Shown here: positions 6,754 through 8,982 of the stretch, piece after piece
Numbering within the stretch: position 1 is the stretch's first letter
Layout: every line of letters starts with the position of its first letter
Source of the DNA: Desulfomonile sp.
GTDB taxonomy: Bacteria; Desulfobacterota; Desulfomonilia; Desulfomonilales; Desulfomonilaceae
Length of the DNA: 8,982 nucleotides
Assembly: GCA_020216785.1 (NCBI GenBank)
Contig: JAIWNO010000315.1
Location: 1 to 8,982, forward strand
Direction of reading: 5' to 3'
Position numbers and translations under genes: made by a program
The notes under the pieces: model-generated
Databases searched by the model: none
What the model was told of the DNA's origin: nothing
Seen by the model: the letters and a program-made list of their open reading frames with translations, nothing else

Positions 6754-7182
6754 CTACCACCCGCGCTTTGCCACGATATTCGCGATCTCCGCCCGGCGGA
6801 TTCGATCTTCCTGTTCGGACTTCCGGGCATACGCCCGAAGGATCTTCGCCACGAGTTCGCCGGTGTCGGTGGGCTTGAGCAGGTAATCGTACGCTCCGAG
6901 CTTCAGTCCCTCAATCGCGGTTTCTATGGTACCGTGGCCGGTAAGCATGATCACTTCGACGATCGGATTGAGGCCCTTGATTTCACGTAGTACCTCCACC
7001 CCATCTTTTCCCGGCATGAGCACGTCCAATATCACCACATCGGGGGCCTTCTCTTTGAGAAGTGCCAGCCCTTCATCCCCGCTCGATGCCGTGCGCACCT
7101 CGAATCCTCTCGCCTGCAGTCGTTCGCCCAGCGTATCGGTGAAGTCCTTTTCGTCATCCACAAGGAGCACTTTCACGTTCAT
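6754..7182 (-). CDS. Single-domain CheY-like response regulator
   Basis: The 142-residue product from ATG 7182 is a receiver domain with a short charged tail. The acidic pocket is D9, D10 and E11 (VLLVDDEKDF). The phosphoacceptor is D53 (VVILDVLMPG), with the switch residues T81 (IMLTGHG) and K103 (YLLKPTD). Residues after about 118 (AYARKSEQEDRIRRAEIANIV) form a basic helical extension with no DNA-binding or enzymatic domain. It should receive phosphate from a histidine kinase not in this window and act through protein contacts. The start at 7182 is chosen for GGGGAG seven bases upstream; the frame could extend five codons to a GTG at 7197, which would overlap that site. It begins 18 bases after the stop of the preceding regulator, so the two are surely co-transcribed. 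Confidence 0.95.
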   Translation of the reverse strand: MNVKVLLVDDEKDFTDTLGERLQARGFEVRTASSGDEGLALLKEKAPDVVILDVLMPGKDGVEVLREIKGLNPIVEVIMLTGHGTIETAIEGLKLGAYDYLLKPTDTGELVAKILRAYARKSEQEDRIRRAEIANIVAKRGW

Positions 7183-7200
7183 GGGCCTACTCCCCACACG

Positions 7201-7656
7201 TTATTTGTCTTTCTTGTCTTCCATGATTTCCCGGGCTGTCCGGAAGTCACCCTCTTCGGCAAAGGACGCAGCGACCATCGCATCCTCGAGTTTCCTCTTG
7301 TACGCGTCTTTGAGGGTCTTGATCAGCTTCTCCATGTCCACGGGCTTTTGCAGGTATGCAAAGGCGCCGAGGCGACGAGCTTCCACCTCGTCCTTTTCCG
7401 AACCGTGGCCGGTAAGAATAATAACCTGTACTTGAGGATACGCCCGGCGAACCCGACGCAGGACTTCCATGCCGTCAATGCCGGGCATTTTCAGGTCTAA
7501 TACCATCACGTCCGGGACATCGTCCTCGACGTGCCGGAGCGCTTGTTCCCCGTCCAAGGCTACATTCGGGGCAAGGTCCCGCATCTTGAGGCGTTCCGCG
7601 ACGGTTCTGACGAAGTCTTCCTCGTCGTCCACCATAAGCACCTTAAATTCCTGCAT
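7201..7656 (-). CDS. CheY-like response regulator with C-terminal AAxFAEEG tail
   Basis: The 151-residue product has a complete receiver domain: acidic pocket D10, D11, E12 (VLMVDDEEDF), phosphoacceptor D54 (VMVLDLKMPG), switch residues T82 (IILTGHG) and K104 (YLQKPVD). After residue 120 it continues as a helical tail with VAASFAEEGDFRTAREIM (128-145). Nearly the same motif occurs in the 117-residue protein encoded immediately upstream (AAAAFAEEGEYETARRM). This suggests that the two proteins share an interaction module. There is no DNA-binding output domain. The ATG at 7656 has GGAGGA seven bases upstream. It lies 37 bases after the 117-residue gene and 18 bases before the second regulator. 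Receiver function is sure; the role of the tail is inference. Confidence 0.95.
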   Translation of the reverse strand: MQEFKVLMVDDEEDFVRTVAERLKMRDLAPNVALDGEQALRHVEDDVPDVMVLDLKMPGIDGMEVLRRVRRAYPQVQVIILTGHGSEKDEVEARRLGAFAYLQKPVDMEKLIKTLKDAYKRKLEDAMVAASFAEEGDFRTAREIMEDKKDK

Positions 7657-7693
7657 TCTGTTCCTCCAGCACTTGGTGACGCGTATGTCCGCG

Positions 7694-8047
7694 TCAGAGC
7701 CGTACCGTCATCACTTTGAACGGGACACCCGCCAACCCGACCGCCTCGGCGAATGATTCCCGCAGAGGGACCTTGCCGTAGAAGATGCGCACGCCCTTAA
7801 GTCCAATGACCTCGAGGAAGGAATTCTTCCGAGGGCTGCCGGAGAGTATCTCCAGGGCAATCTCAGGACAATTCTCTTCAGCGAAGGCCGCCGCGGCAAA
7901 CGCGGTAGCAACGCCCCCCACCACACTCGCGGATTGCTCGGCCGCAGACGCCGGCAGACCTGCCATCCGCCGTGCAGTTTCGTACTCGCCTTCCTCCGCG
8001 AATGCTGCTGCGGCAAAGTGCGTGCGAAGCTTTTCCATCCATGTCAT
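7694..8047 (-). CDS. 117-residue protein built of two repeat types, function unknown
   Basis: The protein starts MTWMEKLRTHFAAAAFAEEG. Two copies of a helical module are visible: FAAAAFAEEGEYETARRMA (11-29) and FAAAAFAEENCPEIALEIL (50-68). The C-terminal half holds a second duplicated motif: SFLEVIGLKGVRIFYG (76-91) and SFAEAVGLAGVPFKVM (98-113). There is no signal peptide, membrane helix or known catalytic motif. The first module matches the tail of the adjacent response regulator, so the two probably act together. ATG 8045-8047 is preceded by AAGGAGG with a five-base spacer, a strong initiation site, yet the frame is also open upstream through the transposase remnant as far as 8836. A fused 380-residue product is therefore possible but second choice. 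I do not recognise the family. Confidence 0.75.
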   Translation of the reverse strand: MTWMEKLRTHFAAAAFAEEGEYETARRMAGLPASAAEQSASVVGGVATAFAAAAFAEENCPEIALEILSGSPRKNSFLEVIGLKGVRIFYGKVPLRESFAEAVGLAGVPFKVMTVRL

Positions 8048-8106
8048 GGCAACCTCCTTGCCTCGCCGGCTGCGTAAAGTGCCTCCCTTATGCGCCTCAC
8101 CATCAT
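8044..8106 (-). CDS. Possible 20-residue leader peptide overlapping the 117-residue gene
   Basis: In a different frame from the transposase remnant, ATG at 8104-8106 (with a second ATG next to it) opens a short frame reading MMVRRIREALYAAGEARRLP. Its TGA (8044-8046) overlaps the ATG of the 117-residue gene as ATGA, the classical arrangement for translational coupling. The same frame is open for about 45 more codons upstream without a clear start, so it may be the tail of a lost gene. There is no strong ribosome binding site of its own. Low confidence. Confidence 0.25.
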   Translation of the reverse strand: MMVRRIREALYAAGEARRLP

Positions 8107-8836
8107 TGTGAGCTTGCCGCTCACTGCTAGTATGATCCCTGCGTCCTGTGAACGCAAGCATTCCGACGACGCGGTGCATTGTCTCCACAGCAGCTTTACA
8201 CCGGTCAATCGAATCGCGAAGCCGGTCGATGTTCGAGGTCAAATCAAAAAGTTTTGCAGGCCCTCCGTCTGCCTTGATGTACTCTTCCACAGCTCCGATC
8301 AGGTCAGCCGTGCACAACACCAGCACCTTATCAGGGGAATCAGGCCGGAGCGACCCGTCTTCGTTGAACTGCTTCATGATGCGTCTACCGGTCGAGCGCT
8401 TGAGCTTCCGGTTCCTCTGGGGCTGCAAACCGTACGCCTTCCAAATCCGGGCCACCGTACTCCGGCTTACACCTTGTGCCTTCGCCATTGCCCTCGTCGT
8501 CCATCCGGACGCGTCCGGAGGCGGTTCATGGAGCGTTGCTTCCACAATGGCCCTGATCTTGTCCCGGCCAATCCTGCGGGGAGAAGGACCGTGCGGGGCG
8601 TCCTTGGTCAACCCGTCGGGGCCAAGCTCTTCAAATCGCTTTCTCCACAGGAGCACTGTCGGGCGTGATGTCCCCAACCGCTTTGCGATGGCATTGTTGG
8701 AAAGTCCTCGAGCGGCCAGAAGGCAGATCCGGGCTCGAAAGGCCAACCGCCGCGACGACGTTTTGGCTCGCAGCCAACTTTCCAATCTGCCTCTCTCCTC
8801 ATCCGTCATGACCAATGGTTCGGCAGCCTTCCACAT
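8048..8836 (-). pseudogene. IS630-type transposase remnant lacking the DDE core, HTH retained
   Basis: From ATG 8836 the frame encodes an IS630/Tc1-mariner-type N-terminal DNA-binding region. A first helix-turn-helix covers about residues 30-70 (LAARGLSNNAIAKRLGTSRP, then TVLLWRKRFEELG). A second covers about 90-140 (WTTRAMAKAQGVSRSTVARI). The family's PDKxLVLC strand, which opens the catalytic domain, ends at C175. The frame then jumps directly to ADLIGAVEEYIKADGGPAKL and about 25 further residues (to about 220), which resemble the family's extreme C-terminus (PELVEAIEEYI-type). The roughly 130 residues bearing the three catalytic acids are gone, without a frameshift. No stop follows, and the frame runs through uncharacteristic sequence into the 117-residue gene. 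No terminal inverted repeats were found. It cannot transpose itself; it could survive as a DNA-binding protein or be decaying. Confidence 0.75.
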
Positions 8837-8982
8837 AAGTCACGGGTAACATAGTCAACCCCATATTGTAAAGATAAAACAGCGACAACCTGTAACCATT
8901 CACTTACGAGTGGCACCCAGGAGTTCGGGGTGCTGCATTTGGTTTTGAGTGGAGATTTTTCTCGCGTTTGCCTGTTGAGGGT
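8837..8982. other. Upstream region of the transposase remnant, no gene seen
   Basis: No coding sequence is evident. A TACAAT hexamer on the minus strand (8868-8873) could be a -10 element for the remnant but has no fitting -35. A hairpin GCACCC/GGGTGC (8913-8933, nine-base loop) is present without a T-run. I could not identify an IS630 terminal inverted repeat or a TA target duplication. Confidence 0.35.

Noticed and set aside
8148..8849. 233-codon plus-strand open frame
   Set aside because: It is antisense to the IS630 remnant, which reads as a recognisable protein on the other strand.
8913..8933. Hairpin as IS630 end or terminator
   Set aside because: There is no matching inverted copy at the other side of the remnant and no T-run after the stem.

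Overview
The window looks like a bacterial chromosome segment of moderate to high GC. It probably comes from a Desulfobacterota (deltaproteobacterial) or similar anaerobic lineage. That guess rests on gene content (a small CxxC thioredoxin beside an ArsR regulator, paired single-domain response regulators next to a TauE/SafE permease) and on a double-palindrome intergenic repeat of a kind common in such genomes. No marker gene fixes the taxonomy. All but one of the genes lie on the minus strand.

Right to left (minus-strand transcription order): 8048-8836 is an IS630-type transposase remnant that keeps its N-terminal helix-turn-helix region and a C-terminal tail but has lost the whole DDE catalytic core. 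Its frame stays open into a 117-residue repeat protein (7694-8047), which has its own strong ribosome binding site. Two single-domain CheY-like response regulators follow (7201-7656 and 6754-7182). The first carries a C-terminal tail matching a repeat in the 117-residue protein. After a 255-bp gap come a TauE/SafE permease (5542-6498), a three-helix membrane protein with a Cys/His-rich loop (5066-5491) and a two-CBS-domain protein (4443-4994). I read this as a signalling and anion-export locus. No histidine kinase is visible.

An AT-rich promoter region with repeated TATCA words (4319-4378) precedes a polysaccharide co-polymerase (Wzz/GumC-like, 2788-4260) and a small secreted CxxC protein (2457-2777). 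A double-hairpin repeat (about 2276-2342) separates these from the only plus-strand gene, a stand-alone RNase H-fold protein (1768-2229).

Divergent from the RNase H gene is an ArsR-family metalloregulator (1218-1541) with a clear sigma-70 promoter. It is followed by a membrane-anchored ankyrin-repeat protein (292-876) and the start of a redox-active thioredoxin-like protein (1-199, cut by the window edge). ArsR plus this thioredoxin type is a familiar metal(loid)-response pairing; the ankyrin gene between them is unusual.
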